Positions 49,789 through 59,295 are shown, numbered from the stretch's first letter. The stretch is 64,000 nucleotides of DNA from Alysiella crassa DSM 2578 (GCF_000745955.1 NZ_JQKH01000006.1:1-64000), one strand, 5' to 3'. Numbers and translations: made by a program. Notes: generated by a model not told the origin, from the sequence alone.

Positions 49789-50613
49789 TTAGCTGCGCCA
49801 TTGCCCGAATGTGATTCTGTCCAAACCCGCCAAATCTTGTTTTGTTTCAATATTTTGATAACCGTGTTCCGCGAATAGGGCGCGAATCGCCGCCGCCTGA
49901 TTGTAACCGTGTTCCAATAATAGCCAAGCATTTGGTTTCAAATAATTTTTTCCCTGCTCAATCAACACGCGAATATGCGCCAAACCATCGGCAAAATCGG
50001 TTAATGCGTGTTGTGGCTCAAAACGCAAATCGCCTTGCGATAAATGCAAGTCATTGTTTTCAATATACGGTGGATTGGACACGATAATGTCCAAACCCGT
50101 TTCAGGCAGCCTGAAACGCTCCGCCGCTTCATACCATGAACCTTGCGAAAATGCCACCTCTGCGCCCAAATTTGCCGCATTTTCTTGTGCGATGTGTAGG
50201 GCGGCTGCGCTGAAATCGCTCGCAAAAACAAGGCTGTCGGGGCGTTCTAATTTGGCGGAAAGGGCAATAATGCCGCTGCCTGTCCCCAAATCCCACAACG
50301 CGCCGTTTTCAGGCAGCCTGCACAGGGCGGCTTCCAATAAATGCTCGGTTTCGGGGCGCGGAATCAGCACGGCTGGGGAAACGCGAAAGTTGCGCCCATA
50401 AAATTCGCGTTGCCCCAATAAATAGGCGATGGGTTCGCCCAATTCGCGGCGTTGAGTGAGTGCCTTGAGTTGCTCAAGTTGTTGATGGGACAGGATTTCA
50501 TGGTCGTGGGTGATGAGTTGGGCGCGGCTGTAGCCTGTGAGGTGTTGCAGCAGCAAACGGGCTTCATTGCGCGGTAGTGGGGTGGCGGATAGCCATTGGC
50601 TTAAGGTGGTCAT
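49789..50613 (-). CDS. prmC: peptide chain release factor N5-glutamine methyltransferase
   Basis: A 274-residue HemK-family methyltransferase that methylates the GGQ glutamine of RF1 and RF2 using SAM. The helical N-terminal domain is followed by the Rossmann methyltransferase: VLIPRPETEHLLEAAL, WDLGTGSGIIAL (motif I) and IIVSNPPYIENND (NPPY catalytic loop). Two DUS copies lie inside, giving CRLPENGALWD just before motif I and FRLPETGLDII before NPPY, so coding and uptake signals are closely knit. prfA is not adjacent. Confidence 0.96.
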   Translation of the reverse strand: MTTLSQWLSATPLPRNEARLLLQHLTGYSRAQLITHDHEILSHQQLEQLKALTQRRELGEPIAYLLGQREFYGRNFRVSPAVLIPRPETEHLLEAALCRLPENGALWDLGTGSGIIALSAKLERPDSLVFASDFSAAALHIAQENAANLGAEVAFSQGSWYEAAERFRLPETGLDIIVSNPPYIENNDLHLSQGDLRFEPQHALTDFADGLAHIRVLIEQGKNYLKPNAWLLLEHGYNQAAAIRALFAEHGYQNIETKQDLAGLDRITFGQWRS

Positions 50614-50646
50614 ATTTTTCTAAAAAATTGATTTATTTAAAATAAA

Positions 50647-50675
50647 AGGCAGCCTGAATATGTTTCAGGCTGCCT
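50647..50675. terminator. DUS inverted pair behind ubiE
   Basis: AGGCAGCCTGAA (50647-50658) and TTCAGGCTGCCT (50664-50675), 5-base loop. It lies between the prmC start and the ubiE stop, both on the minus strand, and probably ends the ubiE transcript. Confidence 0.55.
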
Positions 50676-50687
50676 AAATTGTCAAAA

Positions 50688-51425
50688 TCAGTATTTCACG
50701 CCTTTGTGGAGTGCCACCACGCCAGCCGTCAAATTATGATAATCCACTTGGTCAAAGCCCACGTCCAACATCATTTGTTTGAGCGTTTCTTGGTCGGGGT
50801 GCATGCGAATGGATTCTGCCAAATATTGATAGCTGTCTGCATCTTTGGCGATTAATTTGCCCATCAATGGCAATAATTTAAATGAATACGCGTCATACAT
50901 AGGCGCAAGTGGTTCATACACTTTGGAAAATTCCAGTACCAGCAAAGTGCCAGCAGGTTTTAATACGCGATACATTTCGCTCAATGCCACGTCTTTGTGT
51001 GTCATATTGCGTAAACCGAAAGACACGGACACCAAATCAAAATAATTGTCTGGAAAAGGCAATTTTTCCGCATCGCACACGGCAACGGGCAAAATCAAGC
51101 CTTCGTTCAACAAACGGTCGCGCCCCACCGTGAGCATGGACGAATTGATGTCGGTCAGCCACACTTCACCATCTTTGCCTACGCGTTTTGCCCAGCCGCG
51201 TGATAAATCGCCTGTGCCACCTGCGATGTCCAATACTTTGCCGCCTTTGGGAATACGCGCGGTGTGAATGGTGAAATGTTTCCACACACGGTGTAAGCCG
51301 CCCGACATCACATCATTCATGATGTCATAATTTTGTGCTACAGAATGAAACACTTGTGCCACTTTATTGGCTTTTTCGCTTTCATTGACGGTTTGGAAAC
51401 CGAAATGGGTTTGTTTGTCGTTCAT
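50688..51425 (-). CDS. ubiE: ubiquinone/menaquinone biosynthesis C-methyltransferase
   Basis: A 245-residue SAM-dependent methyltransferase for the C-methylation of the quinone ring. [43 protein letters not shown] and [14 protein letters not shown] (SAM motif), [20 protein letters not shown] and [37 protein letters not shown] are UbiE signatures. It is followed upstream on the same strand by a small lipoprotein, a rhomboid and a DUF971 gene; ubiE with DUF971 is a common pairing in beta-proteobacteria. Confidence 0.97.
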   Translation of the reverse strand: MNDKQTHFGFQTVNESEKANKVAQVFHSVAQNYDIMNDVMSGGLHRVWKHFTIHTARIPKGGKVLDIAGGTGDLSRGWAKRVGKDGEVWLTDINSSMLTVGRDRLLNEGLILPVAVCDAEKLPFPDNYFDLVSVSFGLRNMTHKDVALSEMYRVLKPAGTLLVLEFSKVYEPLAPMYDAYSFKLLPLMGKLIAKDADSYQYLAESIRMHPDQETLKQMMLDVGFDQVDYHNLTAGVVALHKGVKY

Positions 51426-51479
51426 GGGAGATACTTTCTGGATTGAATTGATAAAACTTGTTTCAGGCTGCCTGAAAAA

Positions 51480-51896
51480 TTATTGGGCGGCACTTGCACT
51501 CGCGCTGGCTTTATTTTGTGGCAAATGTTTGTGTAAGCAAACTTGAATGGCATCATCACTGACTTTTTGCAATTGGCTATCGGCTTGTTTTTTATCAAAA
51601 TTGGCGATAGCGACTTCCCATTTGTCTGTGCTACCGTAAGCCTGAATGCCTTCTTCATAGACACAGTTGCACACTTGTTCTGCAAATTGCTGTTTGGCTG
51701 GATTGCTGGCGACTTGGTTGCCCAGCGCGGAATGTACGCACGATTGGTTGAAGTTTTGGCGGATTTGCACATTGCCTGTGTGGGTATTGGACGCAGCCAT
51801 CACGGTTTCATTTGCGTTGGTATTGTTGGGTGTATGGTTGGTTTTTTGACAGGCAGATAATGCAATTATCATGCTGATAAATATTAATTTTTTCAT
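51480..51896 (-). CDS. small lipoprotein of unknown function
   Basis: A 138-residue protein with the lipobox LSAC (C16) after MKKLIFISMIIA. The mature part starts with an Asn/Thr-rich spacer and has three further Cys (QSCVHSAL, QVCNCVYEEG, IQVCLHK) spaced as could suit disulphides. The end KASASASAAQ is low-complexity. No family is recognised. It lies 1 bp from the rhomboid stop and upstream of ubiE, so it is probably co-transcribed with both. Confidence 0.7.
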   Translation of the reverse strand: MKKLIFISMIIALSACQKTNHTPNNTNANETVMAASNTHTGNVQIRQNFNQSCVHSALGNQVASNPAKQQFAEQVCNCVYEEGIQAYGSTDKWEVAIANFDKKQADSQLQKVSDDAIQVCLHKHLPQNKASASASAAQ

Positions 51897-51897
51897 T

Positions 51898-52557
51898 TTA
51901 ACGTACTTTCTTGTTAATCAAAATTTCATAAGCCAAATACAATAATGGCAAACTCATAATACCAATATACAAACCATTTATCACATAAGCCATAGGTGTG
52001 AGTATCCCAATAAACGCCATGCCACATACTGCACCGCCCAAATGTGCGGCGTGTCCCGTATTATCCCATTGTTGTGGACGCAACATCATCGTTACCGAAT
52101 AGGCAAAATACAGTGTGGCGAAAATCCACGAAGTCATCGGGATAAAGAAAACATATAAATTTTCCAATGGCACCAGTGCAACAGTCGCAAACAACACGCC
52201 CGACACGCCGCCCGATGCACCAATTGCCGCGTAACTCGGGCGATTTTTGTACAGCCACAGGGTAAACAAATTACCCGCCAAAATCGCCGCAAAATACAAA
52301 GCCAAAAACAACCACACCCCATACACCACCGCAATAATCCGCGAGAAAAAATACAGGGTAAACATATTAAAAAACAAGTGCATCATGTCCGCATGCAAAA
52401 ACGCAGACGAAAGCAAACGAATATATTGCTTGTCATGGAGAATCGCGCCAATGTGAAATTGGTAGCGTTGAAACACAAATTGATTGTTAAAGCCAATTAA
52501 ACTGGTAGCGCAGGTGATTAAAATCACTAAAGCTGGGATAAGTTCTATTAAATTCAT
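51898..52557 (-). CDS. rhomboid-family intramembrane serine protease
   Basis: A 219-residue membrane protein with six helices. The catalytic Ser lies in AAIGASGGVSGVLFA (GASG) and the His in GHAAHLGGAVCG; the HxxxN part of helix 2 is HADMMHLFFNMFTLYFF. These are the full set for an active rhomboid protease, which cuts membrane helices of its substrates. The start MNLIELIPA at 52557 suits the first helix. A DUS lies upstream. The substrate is unknown; the small lipoprotein gene follows directly. Confidence 0.92.
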   Translation of the reverse strand: MNLIELIPALVILITCATSLIGFNNQFVFQRYQFHIGAILHDKQYIRLLSSAFLHADMMHLFFNMFTLYFFSRIIAVVYGVWLFLALYFAAILAGNLFTLWLYKNRPSYAAIGASGGVSGVLFATVALVPLENLYVFFIPMTSWIFATLYFAYSVTMMLRPQQWDNTGHAAHLGGAVCGMAFIGILTPMAYVINGLYIGIMSLPLLYLAYEILINKKVR

Positions 52558-52612
52558 GGTATTATTGTGTTTGGGTGAATATTTCAGGCAGCCTGTAAAC
52601 AATCAATCATAT

Positions 52613-53029
52613 TTAATGTTTGCAGCCACACGAGCCACCACCGCAACCGCCGCCTGATTGATTTTTCGGGGCGGATTCATCAAATTCGCGGTTGGAACCT
52701 GCGGCGGCGAGTTGGTCTAGGTAATTTTGCCACAAGGCGGCGTGGTTTGCGCCCAAATTGTGCAAATAATTCCAGTCGTATAAACCGCTATCGTGTCCGT
52801 CAGAAAAGCTGATTTTTAACGCATAATTACCCGTCATTTCCAAATCGGTAATGGTTACAAAGCGTTTGCCTGTTTGCAAAACTTCTTGTCCCACGCCGTG
52901 TCCGCGCACTTCTGCGCTGGGTGAATAGACGCGTAAATATTCGGCGGGTAAATGATGTTCTCCGTGTTCGTATTTTAAAATCAGGGTGTTACGTTCTTTA
53001 TTTAAGCGGATTTCATGAGGAATGTGCAT
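52613..53029 (-). CDS. DUF971 domain protein with Cys/Gly-rich tail
   Basis: A 138-residue protein. Residues 5-95 form the DUF971 domain (PHEIRLNKERNTLILKYEHGEHHLPAEYLRVYSPSAEV, FSDGHDSGLYDWNYLHNLG), which is also the N-terminal part of gamma-butyrobetaine hydroxylases and is suggested to bind iron or Fe-S cofactors. The tail GGGCGGGSCGCKH could bind a metal. Genes of this type often lie beside ubiE, as here. It is the first gene of the DUF971-rhomboid-lipoprotein-ubiE run. Confidence 0.9.
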   Translation of the reverse strand: MHIPHEIRLNKERNTLILKYEHGEHHLPAEYLRVYSPSAEVRGHGVGQEVLQTGKRFVTITDLEMTGNYALKISFSDGHDSGLYDWNYLHNLGANHAALWQNYLDQLAAAGSNREFDESAPKNQSGGGCGGGSCGCKH

Positions 53030-53139
53030 TTCAGGCTGCCTGTAAATGAAAATAGGGTGATTTTAACAGAAATGGTTTCAGGCTGCCTGAAAGCCTATTT
53101 TTTTAACCATTATGTGATGATTTGGATAACACAAAAATC

Positions 53140-54000
53140 ATGAAAAACTTTATTGTAAAACGCCTACATAGTTTGGCAATTTTGACCTTAATTGCGCTGC
53201 TGGTCGGGCAAATATTGGGGCAAATAAATTGGTTTGCCGAATTATTCAGCCATTTTGTGCCGCATTACACGCTGGTGTTTGCGTTAGCGGCTGTGTGGGC
53301 GCGTGGCAAAATTTGGCGTGGGGTGTGGGCGGTCAGTTTATTGATTTGTTTGACTTATTTATTTGTCCTGCCCACGCATGCCCATCATCAAGAAAACGCG
53401 CAATCTTGGCAAACCGTTTGGTATAACGTGAATTTAAACAATGCTGACCCATTGGGCGAAACCGAGCGAATTTTGGCGTATCAGCCGCAGATTGTGGCGT
53501 TGGCGGAAATGGATTTGGATAATCCGCATTGGCGCAAATTGCAGGCTGCCTTGCCACATGGCTGTGAACATCAATCGGCGAGTCCCTTTGCTTTGGCGGT
53601 GTGGAGTAGGCAGGCATGGCAATCGTGCGCGGTGCATTTTGTGGACGGCTATCCTTATATTCGCGCAGAACAGGCGGGGCGAGTGGTGTACGCTTTGCAC
53701 CCGCCGCCGCCGATTAATGGCGAGTTGGCGCAATCGCGTTTGCGGTATTTGCGAGAAATTGCGCTACAGATTGCGCGTGAACAAAGGGTTTTGGTGGTGG
53801 GCGATTTGAATGCCAGTCCGTTTTCACCTGTGTTTCGTGAATTTGTGAGCGCGGCAAATCTGGTTCAGCACACGCCAAACTGGTTGCCCACTTGGGGTTT
53901 ATTGGGTTTAAATATTGACCATGTTTTGTCGCGTGAAAACGTGCGTGTGCGGGCGATGGAATGGGGGCAATCTGACCATCGCGGGCTTTGGGTGGAGTAG
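53140..54000 (+). CDS. membrane-anchored endonuclease/exonuclease/phosphatase-fold protein
   Basis: About 286 residues with two or three N-terminal helices (LAILTLIALLVGQIL, LVFALAAVWARG, VWAVSLLICLTYLFVLPTHA) and an outward-facing EEP domain. WYNVNLNNADPLGETERILAYQPQIVALAEMDLDNP carries the metal-binding Glu, VLVVGDLNASPFSPVFREF the D/N pair and IDHVLS and GQSDHRGL the final Asp-His. The set is complete, so it is probably an active phosphodiesterase; substrate (DNA, lipid or other phosphoester) unknown. The start at 53140 is chosen over a TTG at 53122. CPBP protease gene follows after 60 bp. Confidence 0.82.
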   Translation: MKNFIVKRLHSLAILTLIALLVGQILGQINWFAELFSHFVPHYTLVFALAAVWARGKIWRGVWAVSLLICLTYLFVLPTHAHHQENAQSWQTVWYNVNLNNADPLGETERILAYQPQIVALAEMDLDNPHWRKLQAALPHGCEHQSASPFALAVWSRQAWQSCAVHFVDGYPYIRAEQAGRVVYALHPPPPINGELAQSRLRYLREIALQIAREQRVLVVGDLNASPFSPVFREFVSAANLVQHTPNWLPTWGLLGLNIDHVLSRENVRVRAMEWGQSDHRGLWVE

Positions 54001-54060
54001 GGGAATAAGGTTTCAGGCTGCCTGAAAATTGAATCAAACCATTATGTTGAAAAGATAATT

Positions 54061-54735
54061 ATGAAAAATTTTTTGATTTTGCTCGCCCAATTTTTGGCGT
54101 ATTTGCTGGGTTTGTCTAGCGTGTTGGGTGGTATGTTGTTGTTTAATGCGCGATTGGGGGGCGTGTCGTGGCTGGTTCATGTGGTGGAAGCGGTTTTATT
54201 ATTGGCGGTGGGCATGATGTTGGCGTGGCAATTTAATCAACATTATCAACGCCAAATTGCCGACCCCTTATTGTCCAATTGGCAAATCAAGCCGACTGCG
54301 TGGGCGGTGGGTTATGGTTTACTGCTGCTCTTGTTTACAATCGCCTACGACCAAATTCGCCAATTATTCGGGCTGCCTGAAAGCAATCCTGAAAACCAAC
54401 AACTATTATTAAATGTGATGAAACAAGCACCATTCCAATTAATTGTATTTGCGGTAATTCTTGCACCTGTGTTGGAAGAGTTGCTGTTTCGCGGTTTATT
54501 TTGGCGTTTGTTGGGTAAACTGCCTGTGTGGGCGATTTGGCTTATCACGTCCATTGTGTTTGCCGTGCCACATGCGCCGCCGACCAGTTTGGATTTTCTG
54601 ATTTATCTGATGATGGGCGGATTATTGGGCGCGTGTTATTGGCAGACACGCCAATTGAAATACGCCATGCTTGCGCATTTTGTGAATAATGCGATTACGG
54701 TGGCGTTGATGTGGCAAAGTTTGCAGGCTGCCTGA
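54061..54735 (+). CDS. CPBP-family intramembrane metalloprotease
   Basis: A 224-residue membrane protein with six or so helices. The CPBP (Abi/Rce1-like) motifs are EELLFRGLFWRLL (EExxxR), FAVPHAPPTSLDF (first metal His) and HFVNNAITVALM (second). Such proteases act in prenyl-protein-like processing or bacteriocin self-immunity. A DUS variant encodes FGLPESNPEN, and another gives the SLQAA-stop C terminus. It follows the EEP gene and precedes the CpdB-like gene by under 100 bp. Confidence 0.9.
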   Translation: MKNFLILLAQFLAYLLGLSSVLGGMLLFNARLGGVSWLVHVVEAVLLLAVGMMLAWQFNQHYQRQIADPLLSNWQIKPTAWAVGYGLLLLLFTIAYDQIRQLFGLPESNPENQQLLLNVMKQAPFQLIVFAVILAPVLEELLFRGLFWRLLGKLPVWAIWLITSIVFAVPHAPPTSLDFLIYLMMGGLLGACYWQTRQLKYAMLAHFVNNAITVALMWQSLQAA

Positions 54736-54821
54736 AAAAAATCCACCTAATAAAAATCTCAATTTTCCCCTATTTTTTTGATACAATTCAGCCAATTTCA
54801 ACTTTTATTTTAGTGAACCCT

Positions 54822-56642
54822 ATGTTTTCCTTTGCAAAACGCGTTGGCACACTCCTATTAGGTGCGCTATTGGCATTGCCCACTTGGGCGGCAGAGCTGC
54901 AATTGCGCGTGATTGAAACCAGCAATGTGCAAGCACAATTGACCGATTTTGACTACGACCAAGATAAATCCAATCCCCAACTAGGCTACACACGCACTGC
55001 TACTTTGGTCAAAAAAGCCCAGCGTGAAGTGAAAAACCATGTCTATGTGGACAATGGCAATATCTTGCAAGGTTCAGCCATCGGCGATTTTATGCTGACC
55101 AAAGGCTTGGAAGTGGGCGAAATCCACCCCAGCTATTTGGCATTGGAAAAAGCAGGCGCAATGGCGAGTGTGGTGGGGGAACGTGAATTTGCTTACGGTT
55201 TGAATTATTTGGATAAAGCCATCGCCACCTCCAATGTGCCTGTGTTGAGTGCCAATGTGTTTGATGCCAACACCAAAGCACCGCGTTACAAACCTTATTT
55301 ATTTAAAATCATGGATTTGGTGGACACGCAAGGCGAAAAACAACGCATTAATGTCGCGTTTCTTGGTTTGACTTCGCCCAATGTGTTTCACAATAGCCAA
55401 CAGGATTTACGTGGGCAGATTTTAATCAGCGATGTGGTTTTGACCGCGAAAAAATATGTGCCTTTGCTCAAACAATTGGGCGCGGATGTGATTATTGTCC
55501 TAAACCACAGCGAAGCCCATCAAAACGCCTTGTCGCAAATAGATGGCATTGATGTGCTGCTGAATGCAGGCAGCCTGAAAGCCTACGGCAGCGAAATTGG
55601 CACGATGGATTTATTGTTAAACAATAATTCAGGCAGATGGCGCGTGATGAATAAAACATGGGCAACACGCCCCTTGTTCAACCCAGAAACGCAAAAAGCC
55701 AATGCTGGCAACAGTTGGTTAATGAAATGGGTGTTGCGTCATTATCATCGTTCCACCCGTCAATTTATGGCGCAACCTGTGGGCAAAGTGGCGGAAAATT
55801 TGTACAGCTATTTGTCTTTGGTGCAAGACGATTCTGCCGTGCAATTGGTCAATGCGGCGCAAAAAGATTTTGTGCAACGCCAATTGGCAAGGCAGCCTGA
55901 ATTAGCAAAATTGCCCGTATTAAGTGCCACTTCGCCCCTGAAAACAGGCAAACAACACAGCAATGTGTATGATTTCACCAAAATTGAACAGGGCGATGTG
56001 AGCCAACGCCAATTGGCGGATTTGGTGGCGGCTGGCGAAAAAGTGGCGGCGGTGAAAGTGAACGGCGCGGAATTGAAAGAATGGCTGGAATGTTCCGCAG
56101 GCGCGTTTAACCAAATTCAGGCTGCCAGTAAAACAGCGCAACCTTTAATGAATTGGCAATTTCATTCACAGAATTTTGATGTGATTGATGGCGTGTCTTA
56201 CCAATTTGATTTGGTACAGCCTGCGCGTTATAACCAAGATTGTCGTTTGGTGAACGCGAATAGCCAACGCGTGAAAAACTTGAGTTATCGCGGCAAATTG
56301 GTTGAGCCGAAAGCAGAATTTATTGTCGCCACCAATGAAAAACGCGCCAGCGAAGGCAAATTCGCAGGTACGGGCAAACAAAAAGTAGTGCTGAAAGGCG
56401 CGGTGGACACGCGACAAGTGGTTGGCGAATTTGTCCGCGCCCAAACGATGGCAAATGGCGTTGCCGAAACACGCGCCGATAAAAATTGGCAATTTGCGCC
56501 TATGAATGCCACCGTGTCGTTTGAAACATCGCCGAGTGAACGCGCGCGCGCCTACACCGCTTTGGAAGCCACGCGCCCCTATTTGTGGGTGGGGCAAGAC
56601 GCCAAAGGCTTTGCGGTGTATCAATTTGATTTGGATAAATAA
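54822..56642 (+). CDS. CpdB-like periplasmic protein, predicted catalytically inactive
   Basis: A 606-residue secreted protein (signal peptide MFSFAKRVGTLLLGALLALPTWA) that aligns by eye over its whole length with periplasmic 2',3'-cyclic-nucleotide phosphodiesterase / 3'-nucleotidase CpdB. The C-terminal nucleotide-binding half is very close (YSYLSLVQDDSAVQ, KEWLECSAGAFNQI, IDGVSYQFDLVQPARYN, VATNEKRASEGKFAGTG). The N-terminal metallophosphatase half is not: the family's TTDLH reads TSNVQ, DNGD reads DNGN, GNHEF reads GEREF, and the GHAH region reads NAGSLK, written by a DUS, with about 30 residues missing after it. Only the HS of the AHSG motif stays. It probably lacks the two-metal centre and may bind nucleotides without cutting them. 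Confidence 0.85.
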   Translation: MFSFAKRVGTLLLGALLALPTWAAELQLRVIETSNVQAQLTDFDYDQDKSNPQLGYTRTATLVKKAQREVKNHVYVDNGNILQGSAIGDFMLTKGLEVGEIHPSYLALEKAGAMASVVGEREFAYGLNYLDKAIATSNVPVLSANVFDANTKAPRYKPYLFKIMDLVDTQGEKQRINVAFLGLTSPNVFHNSQQDLRGQILISDVVLTAKKYVPLLKQLGADVIIVLNHSEAHQNALSQIDGIDVLLNAGSLKAYGSEIGTMDLLLNNNSGRWRVMNKTWATRPLFNPETQKANAGNSWLMKWVLRHYHRSTRQFMAQPVGKVAENLYSYLSLVQDDSAVQLVNAAQKDFVQRQLARQPELAKLPVLSATSPLKTGKQHSNVYDFTKIEQGDVSQRQLADLVAAGEKVAAVKVNGAELKEWLECSAGAFNQIQAASKTAQPLMNWQFHSQNFDVIDGVSYQFDLVQPARYNQDCRLVNANSQRVKNLSYRGKLVEPKAEFIVATNEKRASEGKFAGTGKQKVVLKGAVDTRQVVGEFVRAQTMANGVAETRADKNWQFAPMNATVSFETSPSERARAYTALEATRPYLWVGQDAKGFAVYQFDLDK

Positions 56643-56753
56643 GCGTGCAGGCAGCCTGAAAACCCTGTTGTTTTTCTGCCAAACACGCTGCTGGAAATGG
56701 TCGCTGGCGACAAATTGCGGTATCATGCCCCTTTTTTGCTGGTGTGATACAAA

Positions 56754-57464
56754 ATGGCTCCAACCACAATTTTACTGGTTCGCCCTGCCAATCGTTTACC
56801 CGAAGACGTGGCAATCTGCCGACAGTTTGGTTGGCAAGCGATACCGTTTCCGCCCCTGAATATTGTTCCCAATGATGACAATATTTACGAATTACCCGAT
56901 TTAATTTTACAATCCGATGCCGTGTTTTGGGTCAGCCCCACCGCCGTGGAAACGGCTGGGCTAGACCTTTCAGGCTGCCTGAAACCGCATATAGCCGTAG
57001 GCACTGCCACCGCCAAAGCCCTGAAAAAATCAGGCGCGGCGTGGGTTTGGTATCCCGAAAATGGACACGACAGTGAAGCCGTGTTGGAATTGCCGATTTG
57101 GGCAAAATTGCCGCACGATGCGCGGGTATTAATTGTAAATGGTGGCGCGAGTCGTCCGCATTTATCGCAAGAATTAACATGGCGTGGTTTTCAGCCGCGC
57201 AATTGGGAAATTTATCACCGCGAAGAGCAAGCCCTTGATTGGACTGAATTTCGCAATAAACGCCCCCATTTTGCATGGATAACTTCGGCGCAAATGGTGG
57301 ATATTTTGTTTCAACAAGTGCCGATGATACTCACGCAAACGCTAAAATCCTTGATATACTTCACCCATCATGAACGGATTGCGGCGGCTTTAGAAGAAAA
57401 AGGTGTGGCACAAGTTAGGGTGGTAAAAAATTTAGCCGAAGGGCTGGATAAATACAGCGTATAA
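56754..57464 (+). CDS. hemD: uroporphyrinogen-III synthase
   Basis: A 236-residue two-domain enzyme that closes the tetrapyrrole ring from hydroxymethylbilane. The family is weakly conserved; ILLVRPANRLPEDVAICRQFGWQAIPFPPLNI, AVFWVSPTAVE, AVGTATAKALKKSGA and VLIVNGGASRPHLSQELTWRG(F) with a conserved Tyr (EIYHREE) identify it. Position before hemX and hemY confirms the call. A DUS encodes DLSGCLKPHIAVG. No strong ribosome-binding site; the start is the first ATG of the frame. Confidence 0.92.
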   Translation: MAPTTILLVRPANRLPEDVAICRQFGWQAIPFPPLNIVPNDDNIYELPDLILQSDAVFWVSPTAVETAGLDLSGCLKPHIAVGTATAKALKKSGAAWVWYPENGHDSEAVLELPIWAKLPHDARVLIVNGGASRPHLSQELTWRGFQPRNWEIYHREEQALDWTEFRNKRPHFAWITSAQMVDILFQQVPMILTQTLKSLIYFTHHERIAAALEEKGVAQVRVVKNLAEGLDKYSV

Positions 57465-57657
57465 TTTGCCCCTACTACAACCCTGTTTTTTCAGGCTGCC
57501 TGAAAAACTGTTTGTTTTGATTTTGAAAATTTTTTTATCAATCATGCTGTTTGGGCTGATGTGTTTTCCTGTGGGAGAATCCATCGGCTATCAGCGTTGG
57601 CTGCTGCACGGCATGTGAGCGGCACATTTGTTCAACCCGAAATAGGTACAACATATC

Positions 57658-59295
57658 ATGTCCGATAACCAATCTTTTGATAAACCAGCGGAAGTGCCGA
57701 TGACACAGCCTGCGCCTGTTGCGCGTAACACGCCCACCGCAGCCAATCCCTATCCACAACAACAACCCATAGTCATAGAGCGTTCAGGCGGACGCGGTGC
57801 GGCAACGGGTGCTTTGGTGTTGTCCGTATTGGCATTGGGTGCGAGTGGTTATTTGTGGGTGGAGGGGCGCAATGTTCTGAAACAGCAAGAAACCATCGTG
57901 CAAAATGCCTTGCAAGACGCTGCTTTGGGTGAAACAGATAATGCACACAGCCTGAAATTAGCCTTGCAGCAACAAGAAAAATTGAATCAAAGCGTGATGG
58001 CTTTGTCCAAAGACCAAAATGAAGACCATCAACATTTAGCCAATATGCAGCGCAGCTACAATGAGTTACTCAAAGGGCGCGTGAATTGGTTGGTGGACGA
58101 AATTGAAGTTACCCTGAATGTGGCTTCGCAGCAATTATTGCTGTCGGGCAATGTGCCTGTGGCGATTTCGGCTTTGAATACGATTGAACAGCGTTTGAAA
58201 CGCTTTGACCAACCCGAATTGATTGCCATCAAAAAAGCAATTGCCGATGATTTGAGCGATTTGCGTGCGCAAGGCGGCAATTATTTGGACGTGTCCAGTA
58301 CATCGCTGAAAGTGGACAGCTTGGAAAAAGGCGTGGCGAGTTTGCCATTGGTGGTGGACAGCACTTTGCAGCCTGCCAACAATGAATCCGTGCCTACCGC
58401 CAATGACGCTGATTTCTGGACACGCACATGGGACAAAACCGTGGGCATGGTTAAAGGTATGGTGGAAATTCGCAAATTAGAAAGCAATGACGCCATGTTA
58501 TTGTCGCCCGAACAAATTTATTTTGTGCGTGCCAATTTGCGTTTGCGTTTGCTGGACGCGCGTTTAGCCTTGTTGCAGCACAATAATGAAATTTATAAGA
58601 AAAACTTGGACGAAGCCAAACGCACAGTGGAGCAATATTTTGATACGCAATCCCCCACCACGCAAGAATGGCTGAAAACCTTGAGCGAATTGAATAATCA
58701 GCAATTGCAAATTGTGTCCGACACTGCTTTGAGTCGCAGCCAAACGGCGGTACGCAATTACCAAACACAAGCAGAAACGGAAAAACAACCAATTTCTATG
58801 CGTGAAATTGAAGCGCGTTCTGATGTGATTTTACCGTCTATCGTGGACAATCCGTCTGATACCGCAAAAGTGGCTTCTGCACCTGTGGCAGAGAAGGTTC
58901 AGCCTGCCTCTGAAGTGAAAGCGACGGATAAACCTGTTGAAAAATCTGTGGAAAAAGCGGCTGAAAAACCTGCTGAACAATCAGAAGTGAAAGCAGCAAG
59001 TGGCGGCTCTTCTGAAGTGTCGGCGGCTTTGGCTGGGGCAACGGGTATGTCTGCTGCCAAAGTTTTAGCAGATAAATTATCTGCCAATAAAGCCGCTTCC
59101 GAAGCCAGCGCAGCCAAAACCACCGATGAAAATAAATCAGAGAGCAAATCAGATAAAGACAAATCTGATAATAAATCATCTGATAAATCAAGCGATAAAA
59201 CCAATACCAAACCCAAAACGTCTGACAGTAAAAAAGCGGATGAGAAAAAATCAGAAAGCAAAAAGGCGGATTCGGTGGGAAAGTCCAATCCTTGA
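57658..59295 (+). CDS. hemX: HemX-like membrane protein
   Basis: A 545-residue protein. An N-terminal cytoplasmic segment with Pro/Gln-rich wording precedes one membrane helix (GALVLSVLALGASGYLWV, about residues 50-68), followed by a coiled-coil and the HemX domain (ALSKDQNEDHQHLANMQRSYNELLKGRVNWLVDEIEVTLNVASQQLLLSGNVPVAISALNTIEQRLKRF). Such proteins lie between hemD and hemY and are labelled uroporphyrin-III C-methyltransferase only by historical error. From about residue 400 the sequence is a low-complexity Lys/Ser/Ala/Asp-rich tail (KSDKDKSDNKSSDKSSDK). A further coding-like stretch follows in the -1 frame (59292-59600). Confidence 0.85.
   Translation: MSDNQSFDKPAEVPMTQPAPVARNTPTAANPYPQQQPIVIERSGGRGAATGALVLSVLALGASGYLWVEGRNVLKQQETIVQNALQDAALGETDNAHSLKLALQQQEKLNQSVMALSKDQNEDHQHLANMQRSYNELLKGRVNWLVDEIEVTLNVASQQLLLSGNVPVAISALNTIEQRLKRFDQPELIAIKKAIADDLSDLRAQGGNYLDVSSTSLKVDSLEKGVASLPLVVDSTLQPANNESVPTANDADFWTRTWDKTVGMVKGMVEIRKLESNDAMLLSPEQIYFVRANLRLRLLDARLALLQHNNEIYKKNLDEAKRTVEQYFDTQSPTTQEWLKTLSELNNQQLQIVSDTALSRSQTAVRNYQTQAETEKQPISMREIEARSDVILPSIVDNPSDTAKVASAPVAEKVQPASEVKATDKPVEKSVEKAAEKPAEQSEVKAASGGSSEVSAALAGATGMSAAKVLADKLSANKAASEASAAKTTDENKSESKSDKDKSDNKSSDKSSDKTNTKPKTSDSKKADEKKSESKKADSVGKSNP

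Noticed and set aside
57543-57617. A 24-codon frame beginning MLFGLMCFPVGES before hemX
   Set aside because: Too short, no clear ribosome-binding site and no recognised family; it may be a remnant or chance frame, so it is not listed as a gene.
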